Shown in pieces: positions 16,012 to 22,568 of a DNA stretch of 23,416 nt. This stretch comes from CAYOSU01 sp964541255 (lineage in GTDB: Bacteria; Bacillota; Clostridia; Christensenellales; CAMQZB01): NCBI GenBank assembly GCA_964541255.1, contig CAZIPL010000024.1:1-23416 (forward strand), given 5' to 3'. The position numbers and the translations under genes were made by a program. Positions within the stretch are counted from its first letter, which is position 1. Each line of letters opens with the position of its first letter. The notes below the pieces were generated by a model. It made no database searches and had not been told where the DNA came from. It was given only the letters and a program-made list of their open reading frames with translations.

Positions 16012-16938
16012 ATGAAAATTGTTTTTTTGGGAACTCCTGATTTTGCGGTAAAACCGCTTATGGCGATAAAAGAAAGCTCGCATGAAATACTTGCTGTCGT
16101 AACGCAGCCCGACCGTCCGACGGATAGGGGACATAAAATATCCCAGTCCGCCGTAAAGATCGCCGCAAAGGAATTGGGACTTCCCGTTTTGCAATATAAC
16201 AAATTAAGGGTTGACGGACTTAACGATTTAAGACAACTTAGTCCCGATCTTATGGTTACTTGCGCGTACGGTCAGATTTTGTCGCAAGATATAATCGATA
16301 TTCCGAAATACGGAATAATCAACATTCACGCGTCGCTTCTTCCGAAATACCGCGGTGCCGCGCCTATTGCAAGAGCCGTCATTGACGGAGAAGAAAGAAC
16401 GGGCGTAACGCTTATGAGAACGGATAAGGGTATCGACACGGGCGATATTTTGATGGCTGAAGCCACCGACATAGGCGAAGACGAAACGACGGGCGAGCTT
16501 TTCGACAGACTTTCCGAAATAGGCGCAAGGCTTATCGTCAAAGGTCTTGACGAAATAGAAAGCGGAAAAGCCGTTTTCACGCCGCAAGACAACGAGAGAG
16601 CTACGCACGCGAAAATGCTCGAAAAGGAAGAGGGCAAGCTCGATTTCTCAAAGAGTGCGAAAGAGCTTAAAAACCTCATTAGAGGACTTAACCCCAAGCC
16701 GACGGCGTTTTTCGATCTTGACAATGCTATGGTAAAAGTATTTAAGTCTCACGTCGTCGAAGAATCTTTCGACGGAAAAGTCGGAGAAGTTGTTTTGAGC
16801 GACAAAAAGCAAGGACTTATAATAAAGTGCGGCGAGGGCGCTCTTTCGATAGACGAGCTTCAATACCCCAACGGTAAGAGACTTGCGATAAAAGATTTTC
16901 TTAACGGAAGAGAAATTCCTCAGGGAAAGATACTTTAA
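16012..16938 (+). CDS. fmt: Methionyl-tRNA formyltransferase
   Basis: 308 residues. The N-terminal formyltransferase domain starts MKIVFLGTPDFAVKPL. The conserved loop NIHASLLPKYRGAAP contains the catalytic Asn and His of the family; GIDTGDIL supplies the catalytic Asp. The C-terminal OB-like domain follows from about residue 205. It transfers formyl from 10-formyl-THF to Met-tRNAfMet in the cytoplasm. I chose ATG 16012 rather than an in-frame TTG at 16003, because the family N-terminus begins at MKIVFLG; GAGG upstream is a modest ribosome-binding site. Its stop overlaps the rsmB ATG by one base (TAATG). Confidence 0.97.
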   Translation: MKIVFLGTPDFAVKPLMAIKESSHEILAVVTQPDRPTDRGHKISQSAVKIAAKELGLPVLQYNKLRVDGLNDLRQLSPDLMVTCAYGQILSQDIIDIPKYGIINIHASLLPKYRGAAPIARAVIDGEERTGVTLMRTDKGIDTGDILMAEATDIGEDETTGELFDRLSEIGARLIVKGLDEIESGKAVFTPQDNERATHAKMLEKEEGKLDFSKSAKELKNLIRGLNPKPTAFFDLDNAMVKVFKSHVVEESFDGKVGEVVLSDKKQGLIIKCGEGALSIDELQYPNGKRLAIKDFLNGREIPQGKIL

Positions 16939-18206
16939 TGAACTATATATACAGAGCCTACAAAATAACCGACGGCGTTTTGCGAGATAAGGCGTTTTCG
17001 ACGATAGAGCTTAACAAAGCGCTCAAAATCGCACCCGAAGACGAAAAGGGAATTATTACCAAAATCGTTTACGGAACGCTCGAAAACTCCGTTCGGTACG
17101 ATTATTATATTTCCTGCCTTTGCGCAAAAAAACCGAAAGGTGCAATCGCGTCTTTGATAAAGGTGGGATTATATCTTTTGTATGAGCTCGATTCCGTTCC
17201 CGATTATGCGGCAATTGACGAATGCGTCAAAATAGCGAAAAAGCTGAGTAAAGGCTCGCTGTCGGGGTTTGTCAACGGAACGCTTCGAAGAGCGGTGGGG
17301 TATGATTATCCGACGCCGACAGATGAAATAGAAAGACTTTCCGTCGAATATAGCGTTCCGACCTTAATAATAAAAAAAATAATATCGGAATACGGAAAAG
17401 AAAGGGCGGGAAAGATGTTTTCAAGGACAGAAAGTTCGCTTGAATGCGTCAGATCGAACGCACGCAAAATAAGCGGAGAGGCTTTCAAAAACGAGCTTTA
17501 TGCGTTTGATATTCCGTATAAGCGTCTCAAAGAAAACGCTTTCGAGGTGAAGCTTTCGGATATATCGGAAAAGCTCGACAAAAAGCTTTATACGTGTCAG
17601 GCTCTTGCTTCGATAGAAGCGGTGGATATGCTCGATATAAAGGACTCCGACGAGGTTTTGGACTCGTGCGCGGCTCCCGGCGGTAAGGCGATTTACGCTT
17701 CCGAAAAGGCAAAGAGCGTTGTCGCGTGCGATATATATCCGCATAGAGTCGCGCTTATAGAAAGCTATGCTTTGAGAATGGGTGCGAAAAACGTTACGGC
17801 GATTTTGAAAAACGGCGAAAAGGAAGACGAAGAATATTTCGAAAGGTTCGATAAAATCATCTGTGACGTTCCGTGCAGCGGAAGCGGCGTGTTTATGAAC
17901 CGCCCCGACGTTCTTTTCGGCATAACGGAAAGCAGAATAGCTTCGCTTAACGCATTGCAATATTCGATACTTGAAAACAACGCCAAGTACCTCAAAAAGG
18001 GCGGAGAGCTTTTGTATTCGACGTGCTCGCTTTTTAAGGAAGAAAACGATGACACAATAAAGCGCTTTTTGGAAAACAACGACGGCTTTGAAGTCATTAA
18101 GATAAAAAGCGACATTCCTCATATAGAAAAGGAATATGGCATAGAGCTTTGTCCCGTTATTTCGGGAACGATAGGCTTTTATATGTCAAAGATTGTGAAG
18201 CGATGA
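16938..18206 (+). CDS. rsmB: 16S rRNA (cytosine-967-C5)-methyltransferase
   Basis: 422 residues. The N-terminal NusB-like RNA-binding domain (to about 140) includes PDYAAIDECVKIAKK and FVNGTLRRA. The SAM-binding domain has motif I DSCAAPGGKA, motif IV CDVPCSGSGV (the Cys that aids product release) and motif VI STCSLFKEEND (the catalytic Cys). It methylates C967 of 16S rRNA during 30S assembly. Start and stop are both coupled: the ATG shares one base with the fmt stop, and the TGA overlaps the rlmN ATG as ATGA. Confidence 0.96.
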   Translation: MNYIYRAYKITDGVLRDKAFSTIELNKALKIAPEDEKGIITKIVYGTLENSVRYDYYISCLCAKKPKGAIASLIKVGLYLLYELDSVPDYAAIDECVKIAKKLSKGSLSGFVNGTLRRAVGYDYPTPTDEIERLSVEYSVPTLIIKKIISEYGKERAGKMFSRTESSLECVRSNARKISGEAFKNELYAFDIPYKRLKENAFEVKLSDISEKLDKKLYTCQALASIEAVDMLDIKDSDEVLDSCAAPGGKAIYASEKAKSVVACDIYPHRVALIESYALRMGAKNVTAILKNGEKEDEEYFERFDKIICDVPCSGSGVFMNRPDVLFGITESRIASLNALQYSILENNAKYLKKGGELLYSTCSLFKEENDDTIKRFLENNDGFEVIKIKSDIPHIEKEYGIELCPVISGTIGFYMSKIVKR

Positions 18207-19243
18207 TACTTACGGATTTAGACAACGAAATATTTGAAAGCACGCTTCTTGAAGTCGGCTTGAAGAGTTTTCAAGTAAAAACGGTCAAAAAATGGCTCTT
18301 GAACGGATATAGCTTCGACGAGATGACGGATATTCCGAAAGGAATACGCGAAAAGCTCAAAGAAAGCTACATCGACGTGCCGCTTACCGTTATGAAAGAC
18401 TTTGTGTCTAAAGACGGAACTGTTAAGCTGCTATATAAAACTCACGACGGCGAGCTTTTGGAGGGCGTAATCATGCATTACGAATACGGCAACACCATTT
18501 GCATTTCCTCGCAGATAGGGTGCCGCATGGGGTGTAGATTCTGCGCTTCGGGTATGGACGGATTGAAAAGAGATTTGACGGCATCTGAAATGCTTGCCGA
18601 AGTAACTACAGCAAATAGGTATTTAGGCGGCGGAAAGAGCGACAGACGTATAACAAACATCGTTTTGATGGGAAGCGGCGAACCGTTAGACAACTACGAC
18701 AACGTAATGAGGTTTTTGGAGCTGATAAACTCCGAAAGCTCCCTTAACGTAAGCATGCGCAATATCTCTCTTTCGACGTCGGGAATCGTTCCGAAGATTA
18801 AAGAGCTTGCCGAAAAAAACATCGGCGTAACGCTCACCATTTCTCTACATAACCCGATAAACGAAGAGCGAAAGGAAATCATGCCGATAACGAACGCCTA
18901 CTCTGTCGAAGAGATAGTGCAGGCTGCGCGTTATTATTTCGAAAAAACTGGAAGAAGAGTGGTTTTCGAATATACACTCATAAAGGGCGTGAACGACGGC
19001 GAGAAATATATAGACAAGCTCGCAAAGCTTGTGAAAGGCTTCCCCAGCCACGTAAATTGCATAATCTATAACGAGATAAAGGGCAAGGACTTTATGCCGA
19101 CAACGCGCAAAGACGGATATGCGTTCGTCGCAAAACTAAACGAAAAAGGCATTTCCGCAACGCTTAGACGTCAGATGGGCGTAGACATAGAGGGCGCGTG
19201 CGGAATGCTCAGAAGAAGATACTTGGACGGTGTGGAAAAGTAG
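18203..19243 (+). CDS. rlmN: Dual-specificity 23S rRNA / tRNA adenine-C2 methyltransferase
   Basis: 346 residues. The radical-SAM motif CRMGCRFC gives C107, C111 and C114, which hold the [4Fe-4S] cluster. The C-terminal GACGML provides the second catalytic cysteine, C333. Other family blocks are NIVLMGSGEPLDNYDNV, SLSTSGIVP and TISLHNPINEERKEIMP. RlmN methylates A2503 of 23S rRNA and A37 of some tRNAs. I chose ATG 18203, which overlaps the rsmB stop as ATGA; an in-frame ATG at 18149 would add 18 residues inside rsmB and is less likely. In Bacilli and most Clostridia prpC and prkC follow; here there is only a 159-nt gap to rsgA. Confidence 0.96.
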   Translation: MILTDLDNEIFESTLLEVGLKSFQVKTVKKWLLNGYSFDEMTDIPKGIREKLKESYIDVPLTVMKDFVSKDGTVKLLYKTHDGELLEGVIMHYEYGNTICISSQIGCRMGCRFCASGMDGLKRDLTASEMLAEVTTANRYLGGGKSDRRITNIVLMGSGEPLDNYDNVMRFLELINSESSLNVSMRNISLSTSGIVPKIKELAEKNIGVTLTISLHNPINEERKEIMPITNAYSVEEIVQAARYYFEKTGRRVVFEYTLIKGVNDGEKYIDKLAKLVKGFPSHVNCIIYNEIKGKDFMPTTRKDGYAFVAKLNEKGISATLRRQMGVDIEGACGMLRRRYLDGVEK

Positions 19244-19261
19244 CTTTCGATATTGAAAAAT

Positions 19262-19382
19262 TGTGCATAACATGTGGATAACTTTTCTTTCGGTTTTTAT
19301 CGAATTTCATAAATAAACAAATATACGCGTAAAAATCGGTTGTTTATTGTGATAAAGTGAACAAATTTTCGAGTTATCCACA
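19262..19382. promoter_or_regulatory. Cluster of three DnaA-box sequences in an AT-rich gap
   Basis: TGTGCATAA (19262-19270) and TGTGGATAA (19273-19281) lie in tandem, 11 bp apart, on the reverse-complement orientation. TTATCCACA (19374-19382) faces them from the other end. The second and third are perfect 9-mers; the first matches the relaxed form TTWTNCACA. The 92 bp between 19282 and 19373 are about 27% G+C by hand count, well below the flanking genes. The last box ends 7 nt before the rsgA Shine-Dalgarno. A poor promoter candidate, TTGAAA at 19253 and GATAAC at 19277, overlaps the boxes. Confidence 0.65.
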
Positions 19383-19402
19383 CTATTTAAGGAGAAACAG
19401 AC

Positions 19403-20272
19403 ATTTTAGGGCGAGTAACGAAAGGAATAGCGGGAACGTACATAGTCGAAAGCTTTGGAGAGATTTTCCTCTGTGACGCGAGAAAGACCGTAAAGACGAA
19501 AACGGGCAATATCTTTATCGGAGATATGGTCGATTTTTCCGTGATTGAAAAGGGGAAAGGGGTTATCGAGCTTGTTTTGCCGAGAAAGAACCAGCTCAAA
19601 AGACCTCCGATCTCAAACGTCGATTCTGCGTTAATTTTGCTTTCGAAAGAGCCTGTCCCCGATTTTCATCTGATAGACAAAATGCTTGTTTCGCTGTCGA
19701 TGAAAAACATCGGAGTAACGCTTCTCGTAACAAAGTCGGACTTAGGGCAAGAGGAGTTATATGATTCCGTTTTAAGTAATTACGCCAAGCACGTTGACGA
19801 CGTAATAGCCGTTTCCGCAAAAGAGGAGGATTCGATCGACAAGGTCAAAGAAATTCTTCGAGGCAAGATGACTTGCGTCATAGGTCAGTCTGCGGTGGGA
19901 AAATCTACTTTAATAAACGCTCTTCAAAACGAAAAGAGCTTTGAAACGGGGGAGCTGTCGAAAATAAAACGAGGCAGGCATACGACGAGGCATTCCGAGA
20001 TAGTGCGCGTCGACGACGACAGCTTTATCGTCGATACGCCGGGGTTCAGCTTTTTCGACCTTGATATAGATCCCGACGATCTTAAAAAGCATTACTTCGA
20101 TTTCAACGAGTTTTCAGATAAATGCAAGTATCGAAGCTGCAACCATATCAACGAACCGAATTGCGAGGTCAAAAAAGCTGTCGAAGAGGGCTTGCTTTCA
20201 AAGGAAAGGTACGATAGATATATCGAACTATATAACGAACTAAAAGAGAAATGGAGGAAAAAATATGACTGA
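19403..20272 (+). CDS. rsgA: Ribosome small-subunit-dependent GTPase A, probable ATT start
   Basis: 289 residues from the proposed start. The N-terminal OB fold begins GRVTKGIAGTYIVE. The circularly permuted GTPase has G4 TKSD (110-113) before G1 GQSAVGKST (161-169) and G3 DTPG. The C-terminal zinc site is C241-x4-C246-x-H248-x5-C254. RsgA checks late 30S assembly and releases on GTP hydrolysis. The first in-frame ATG is at 19526, which would delete about 41 residues of the OB fold. From the in-frame stop at 19388 to 19526 there is no ATG, GTG or TTG. ATT at 19403 lies 8 nt after AAGGAG and one residue before the conserved GRV, so I take ATT as start. A base error cannot be excluded. The end overlaps rpe by 8 nt. 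Confidence 0.92.
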   Translation: MLGRVTKGIAGTYIVESFGEIFLCDARKTVKTKTGNIFIGDMVDFSVIEKGKGVIELVLPRKNQLKRPPISNVDSALILLSKEPVPDFHLIDKMLVSLSMKNIGVTLLVTKSDLGQEELYDSVLSNYAKHVDDVIAVSAKEEDSIDKVKEILRGKMTCVIGQSAVGKSTLINALQNEKSFETGELSKIKRGRHTTRHSEIVRVDDDSFIVDTPGFSFFDLDIDPDDLKKHYFDFNEFSDKCKYRSCNHINEPNCEVKKAVEEGLLSKERYDRYIELYNELKEKWRKKYD

Positions 20273-20933
20273 TGTCATGATTGCGCCGTCGATACTTTCT
20301 GCGGATTTTTCGAAGATGGGCGAAGAGGTACGCCGTGCCGAAGATTCGGGTGCGGATATTTTGCACGTAGACGTTATGGACGGGAACTTCGTGCCGAACA
20401 TAACTTTCGGGGCAAAAATGGTCGAGGATATTCGTCCGCATACGAAGCTTCCCATCGACGTTCATATGATGGTTAGCGAACCGTCTTTTTATGCTGAAAA
20501 GTTTGTCAGGGCGGGGGCAGATTACATAACGTTCCATATCGAAGCGGAAAAGAACGCAAGACCGCTTCTTGAAAAAATCAAGAGCCTCAATGCAAAATGC
20601 GGAATAGTCGTTTCTCCCGATACTCCCGTTTCGGCGATAGAGGACGTTCTCGATATATGCGATATGGTGCTTGTCATGAGCGTATATCCCGGTTTTGGCG
20701 GACAAAAATTTATAGAAAAAACCCTTGATAAGGTTAGGAAACTCAAAGAGATAAAGCTTGAAAAGGACTTAAACTATCTTATCGAGATAGACGGCGGCGT
20801 CAATACGAAGACCGTGAAAAGCATTATCGACGCAGGCGCCGAAGTTCTTGTTGCTGGAAGCGCGGTTTATAACGGATCCGATATGAAAAAGAATATCGCG
20901 GCTCTAAAAAACTCAAAGACCAAAGAGGAATAA
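20265..20933 (+). CDS. rpe: Ribulose-phosphate 3-epimerase
   Basis: 222 residues, a TIM barrel of standard length. Family blocks are APSILSADFS, HVDVMDGNFVPNITFG (metal-binding His and catalytic Asp), DVHMMV, MSVYPGFGGQKFI and EIDGGVN (the second catalytic Asp) with VAGSAVY for the phosphate. It interconverts ribulose-5-phosphate and xylulose-5-phosphate in the pentose phosphate pathway. GGAGG lies inside the rsgA end and the ATG overlaps rsgA by 8 nt, so the two are coupled. The order rsgA-rpe-thiN is conserved in Bacillota. Confidence 0.98.
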   Translation: MTDVMIAPSILSADFSKMGEEVRRAEDSGADILHVDVMDGNFVPNITFGAKMVEDIRPHTKLPIDVHMMVSEPSFYAEKFVRAGADYITFHIEAEKNARPLLEKIKSLNAKCGIVVSPDTPVSAIEDVLDICDMVLVMSVYPGFGGQKFIEKTLDKVRKLKEIKLEKDLNYLIEIDGGVNTKTVKSIIDAGAEVLVAGSAVYNGSDMKKNIAALKNSKTKEE

Positions 20934-20964
20934 TAGCTTTTCGATTGACGGATGGGGAAAGAAA

Positions 20965-21579
20965 ATGAGAGGATTATTGATATTAAACGGAAATAAAAGC
21001 GATTTGCTTCCCGACGAAAAAGACTACGACCTTATTGTCGTAGCCGACGGAGCGTATGAAAAAGCCAAAGAAGCGATAGGAAATATCACCTGCGTTGTCG
21101 GAGATTTCGATTCTCTCGGATACGTTCCGAAAGACGTCGGAATAATGAAGCTCGAGCCCGAAAAGGACTTCACCGACGGCGAGGTGGCTTTAATGTACCT
21201 TGTCGAAAAGGGGTGCGATAAAATCGATATAGCGTGGGCTATGGGTTTAAGAACCGATCACTTTTTAGGCAATCTTGCGCTTTTAAAAATAGCAATCGAT
21301 AATTCCGTCTTTGCGAGAATAATTTCCGAAAACGAGGATATATACCTAATAAAAGAGCATTTCGAATTAAGAGGCGTTTTAGGGAAAACAATCTCGCTGT
21401 TACCTTTTAGCGAAAGCGTGCATATAATTGACGGAGAAGGGCTCAAATATAAGGTGAACGACCTGACCCTCACGAAAAGCGAGACCAAAGGCGTTTCGAA
21501 CGTCGCAACGGAGGATATCGTTAAGATAACTCCGATTGAAGGCTTACTTTACGTCATCGTTAACAAAGCGGAGAGATAA
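20965..21579 (+). CDS. thiN: Thiamine pyrophosphokinase
   Basis: 204 residues. The catalytic domain shows VADGAYEKA, VVGDFDSLG and the KDFTDGEVAL block, which bind Mg-ATP, followed by GLRTDHFLGNLALL, characteristic of the family. The smaller C-terminal beta domain binds thiamine. It transfers pyrophosphate from ATP to thiamine to make the cofactor TPP in the cytoplasm. The ribosome-binding site (GGGGAAAG) is moderate. It starts 31 nt after rpe. Its TAA overlaps the spoVM ATG (TAATG), so a housekeeping enzyme and a sporulation peptide appear translationally coupled. Confidence 0.95.
   Translation: MRGLLILNGNKSDLLPDEKDYDLIVVADGAYEKAKEAIGNITCVVGDFDSLGYVPKDVGIMKLEPEKDFTDGEVALMYLVEKGCDKIDIAWAMGLRTDHFLGNLALLKIAIDNSVFARIISENEDIYLIKEHFELRGVLGKTISLLPFSESVHIIDGEGLKYKVNDLTLTKSETKGVSNVATEDIVKITPIEGLLYVIVNKAER
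21400..21428 (+). promoter_or_regulatory. Possible internal promoter in thiN, upstream of spoVM
   Basis: A perfect TATAAT (21423-21428) sits 17 nt after TTACCT, a half-matching -35. Read one base-pair differently, CATATAAT resembles a sigmaE -10 (CATACAnT), the factor that drives spoVM in B. subtilis, but no good sigmaE -35 is visible. It lies about 150 nt before spoVM. Confidence 0.25.
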
Positions 21580-21659
21580 TGAAAATCATTTGCATAAAGC
21601 TTCCGAGAATGCTTAGTAAAATAGCGTCGCTCTTTATAAGGAAGAATAAGGGAGAGTAA
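21579..21659 (+). CDS. spoVM: Stage V sporulation protein SpoVM (26-residue spore-coat anchor)
   Basis: A 26-codon gene, exactly the length of B. subtilis SpoVM. It begins MKIICIKLP; the B. subtilis protein begins MKFYTIKLP, so I6, K7, L8 and the key P9 are in register. The rest is an amphipathic helix (RMLSKIASLFIRK) with a basic, charged tail. In B. subtilis SpoVM inserts into the positively curved forespore outer membrane and recruits SpoIVA, the base of the spore coat. The place between thiN and rpmB is the same as in B. subtilis. CGGAGAG precedes the ATG by about 5 nt, and the ATG overlaps the thiN stop. This gene is easily missed because of its size. Its presence implies an endospore former or recent descendant. 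Confidence 0.88.
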   Translation: MKIICIKLPRMLSKIASLFIRKNKGE

Positions 21660-21680
21660 GAAGCTTTGAGTTATCCATTA

Positions 21681-21698
21681 AAAGTCGGGTTCGACTTT
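21681..21698. repeat. Hairpin in the spoVM-rpmB gap
   Basis: AAAGTCG and CGACTTT form a 7-bp stem with loop GGTT. An outer pairing TATCC (21672-21676) with GGATA (21703-21707) can enclose it through a symmetric 4x4 internal loop. No T-tract follows, so it is not a normal terminator; it may be part of the spoVM 3' untranslated region. Confidence 0.45.
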
Positions 21699-21771
21699 CG
21701 ACGGATAGCAACGAGTGAGATAAATAATCGGAAAAGCCTTCTAAAACAAACTTACGAAAGAGAATAACAAA

Positions 21772-21803
21772 AAAGACAGGTCGATAACCTGTCTTTCGTT
21801 TTT
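21772..21803. terminator. Bidirectional terminator between spoVM and rpmB
   Basis: AAAGACAGGT and ACCTGTCTTT form a perfect 10-bp stem around a 5-nt loop. On the + strand CGTTTTT follows; on the - strand the stem runs into a T-rich tract (complement of 21767-21773). It ends rpmB from the right, 12 nt after its stop, and can stop the long + strand operon. Confidence 0.9.
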
Positions 21804-21815
21804 GAAATTAAATAA

Positions 21816-22004
21816 TTACGCTCTTTCTACTTTTCCGCTCTTAAGGCAAGACGTGCAAACGTAGCACGATTCAACCTTTCCGTTCTTTACGATTCTGACT
21901 TTCTGAACGTTAGCACCTAAGCTTCTAGGAGTCTTGCGGTGAGAATGGCTAACGAGGTTTCCGCTCATAGAACCCTTTCCGCAAACGCTGCAAACTTTAG
22001 ACAT
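21816..22004 (-). CDS. rpmB: Large ribosomal subunit protein bL28
   Basis: 62 residues, basic. It has the zinc-ribbon pattern of the C+ form, with CSVCG (C5, C8) and a C-terminal CYVCTSC (C47, C50, C53), and the L28 core SHSHRKTPRSLGANVQKVRI. It is a structural 50S protein. On the minus strand it has a very strong GAGGAGGTG before the ATG, its own promoter and a strong terminator. It runs against the long operon to its left and away from yloU, the same orientation as in B. subtilis. Confidence 0.97.
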   Translation of the reverse strand: MSKVCSVCGKGSMSGNLVSHSHRKTPRSLGANVQKVRIVKNGKVESCYVCTSCLKSGKVERA

Positions 22005-22046
22005 ATATTGTGCACCTCCTCGGTAAAATACTGATTTGACTAAGAT

Positions 22047-22075
22047 ATATTAACACGCTTCGATGAAAAAAGCAA
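22047..22075 (-). promoter_or_regulatory. Promoter of rpmB
   Basis: Reading the minus strand: -35 TTGCTT (22075-22070), a 17-nt spacer and -10 TAATAT (22052-22047), preceded by TG plus one base (extended -10). Transcription would start near 22040, about 36 nt before the rpmB ATG. Confidence 0.65.
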
Positions 22076-22081
22076 GGATTT

Positions 22082-22138
22082 TTAAGGGGAATAGTCAAAA
22101 TATTTTAGCTTATTTGTCAAATTAGTTAAGGGAATAAG
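22082..22138. repeat. Paired direct repeats between divergent promoters
   Basis: TTAAGGGGAATAG (22082-22094) recurs as TTAAGGGAATAAG (22126-22138), 44 bp apart. Between them GTCAAA occurs at 22094 and again at 22116, 22 bp apart. These spacings are near whole helical turns. The stretch separates the rpmB and yloU promoters and holds no gene. Confidence 0.4.
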
Positions 22139-22167
22139 TTGCAAAAAAGTTTTCGATATAGTAAAAT
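22139..22167 (+). promoter_or_regulatory. SigmaA-type promoter of yloU-fakA
   Basis: -35 TTGCAA (22139-22144), a 17-nt spacer and -10 TAAAAT (22162-22167). Transcription would start near 22174, leaving a short leader with GGAGGG before the yloU ATG. Confidence 0.78.
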
Positions 22168-22196
22168 ACTATCAGATTGATAAAATGGAGGGCAAT

Positions 22197-22547
22197 ATGG
22201 CGGTCAACACAAGAAACGCATACGGAAAGATAACCATCACCGATGAAGCGATAAGTATCGTCGCAGGTCAAGCTGCACGTTCTTGTTACGGCATCATAGA
22301 TATGGTTTCGAGAAGACTTACGGACAGCATTGCGTGCCTTTTCAACAAGCATTCCGTTTCGCAGGGTGTCAAGGTTACGACGCTCGGAGACAGAATATAT
22401 ATCGACCTTTTCATCGTCGTAAAATACGGCGTATCGATAAACGCCGTTGCCGAATCAGTCAAAGAAAGCGTCAAATACTCTGTCGAGAAATTCACGGGAA
22501 TGTTCGTGGATACGGTTAACGTCAGCGTAGTAGGCGTCAAATTGTAA
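22197..22547 (+). CDS. yloU: Asp23/Gls24 family envelope-stress protein (YloU-like)
   Basis: 116 residues from the chosen start. The Asp23 (DUF322) domain fills the protein: GKITITDEAISIVAGQAAR, then GVKVTTLGDRIYIDLFIVVKYG and a C-terminal helix-strand ending VDTVNVSVVGVKL. Family members are small cytoplasmic, often membrane-associated proteins linked to envelope homeostasis; the exact role of YloU is not clear. I chose ATG 22197, 4 nt after GGAGGG; an in-frame ATG at 22185 overlaps that site and is less likely. It is followed 21 nt later by fakA, a conserved pair. Confidence 0.94.
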   Translation: MAVNTRNAYGKITITDEAISIVAGQAARSCYGIIDMVSRRLTDSIACLFNKHSVSQGVKVTTLGDRIYIDLFIVVKYGVSINAVAESVKESVKYSVEKFTGMFVDTVNVSVVGVKL

Positions 22548-22568
22548 TTTCGGAGAAAATTCATATAT

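Noticed and set aside
18149..18202. Earlier in-frame ATG for rlmN
   Set aside because: It lies deep inside rsmB; the ATGA overlap at 18203 is the common coupled start and fits the family N-terminus.
21671..21679. TTATCCATT resembling a DnaA box downstream of spoVM
   Set aside because: It differs from the consensus in two of the last three bases, which are important for binding, and is isolated.
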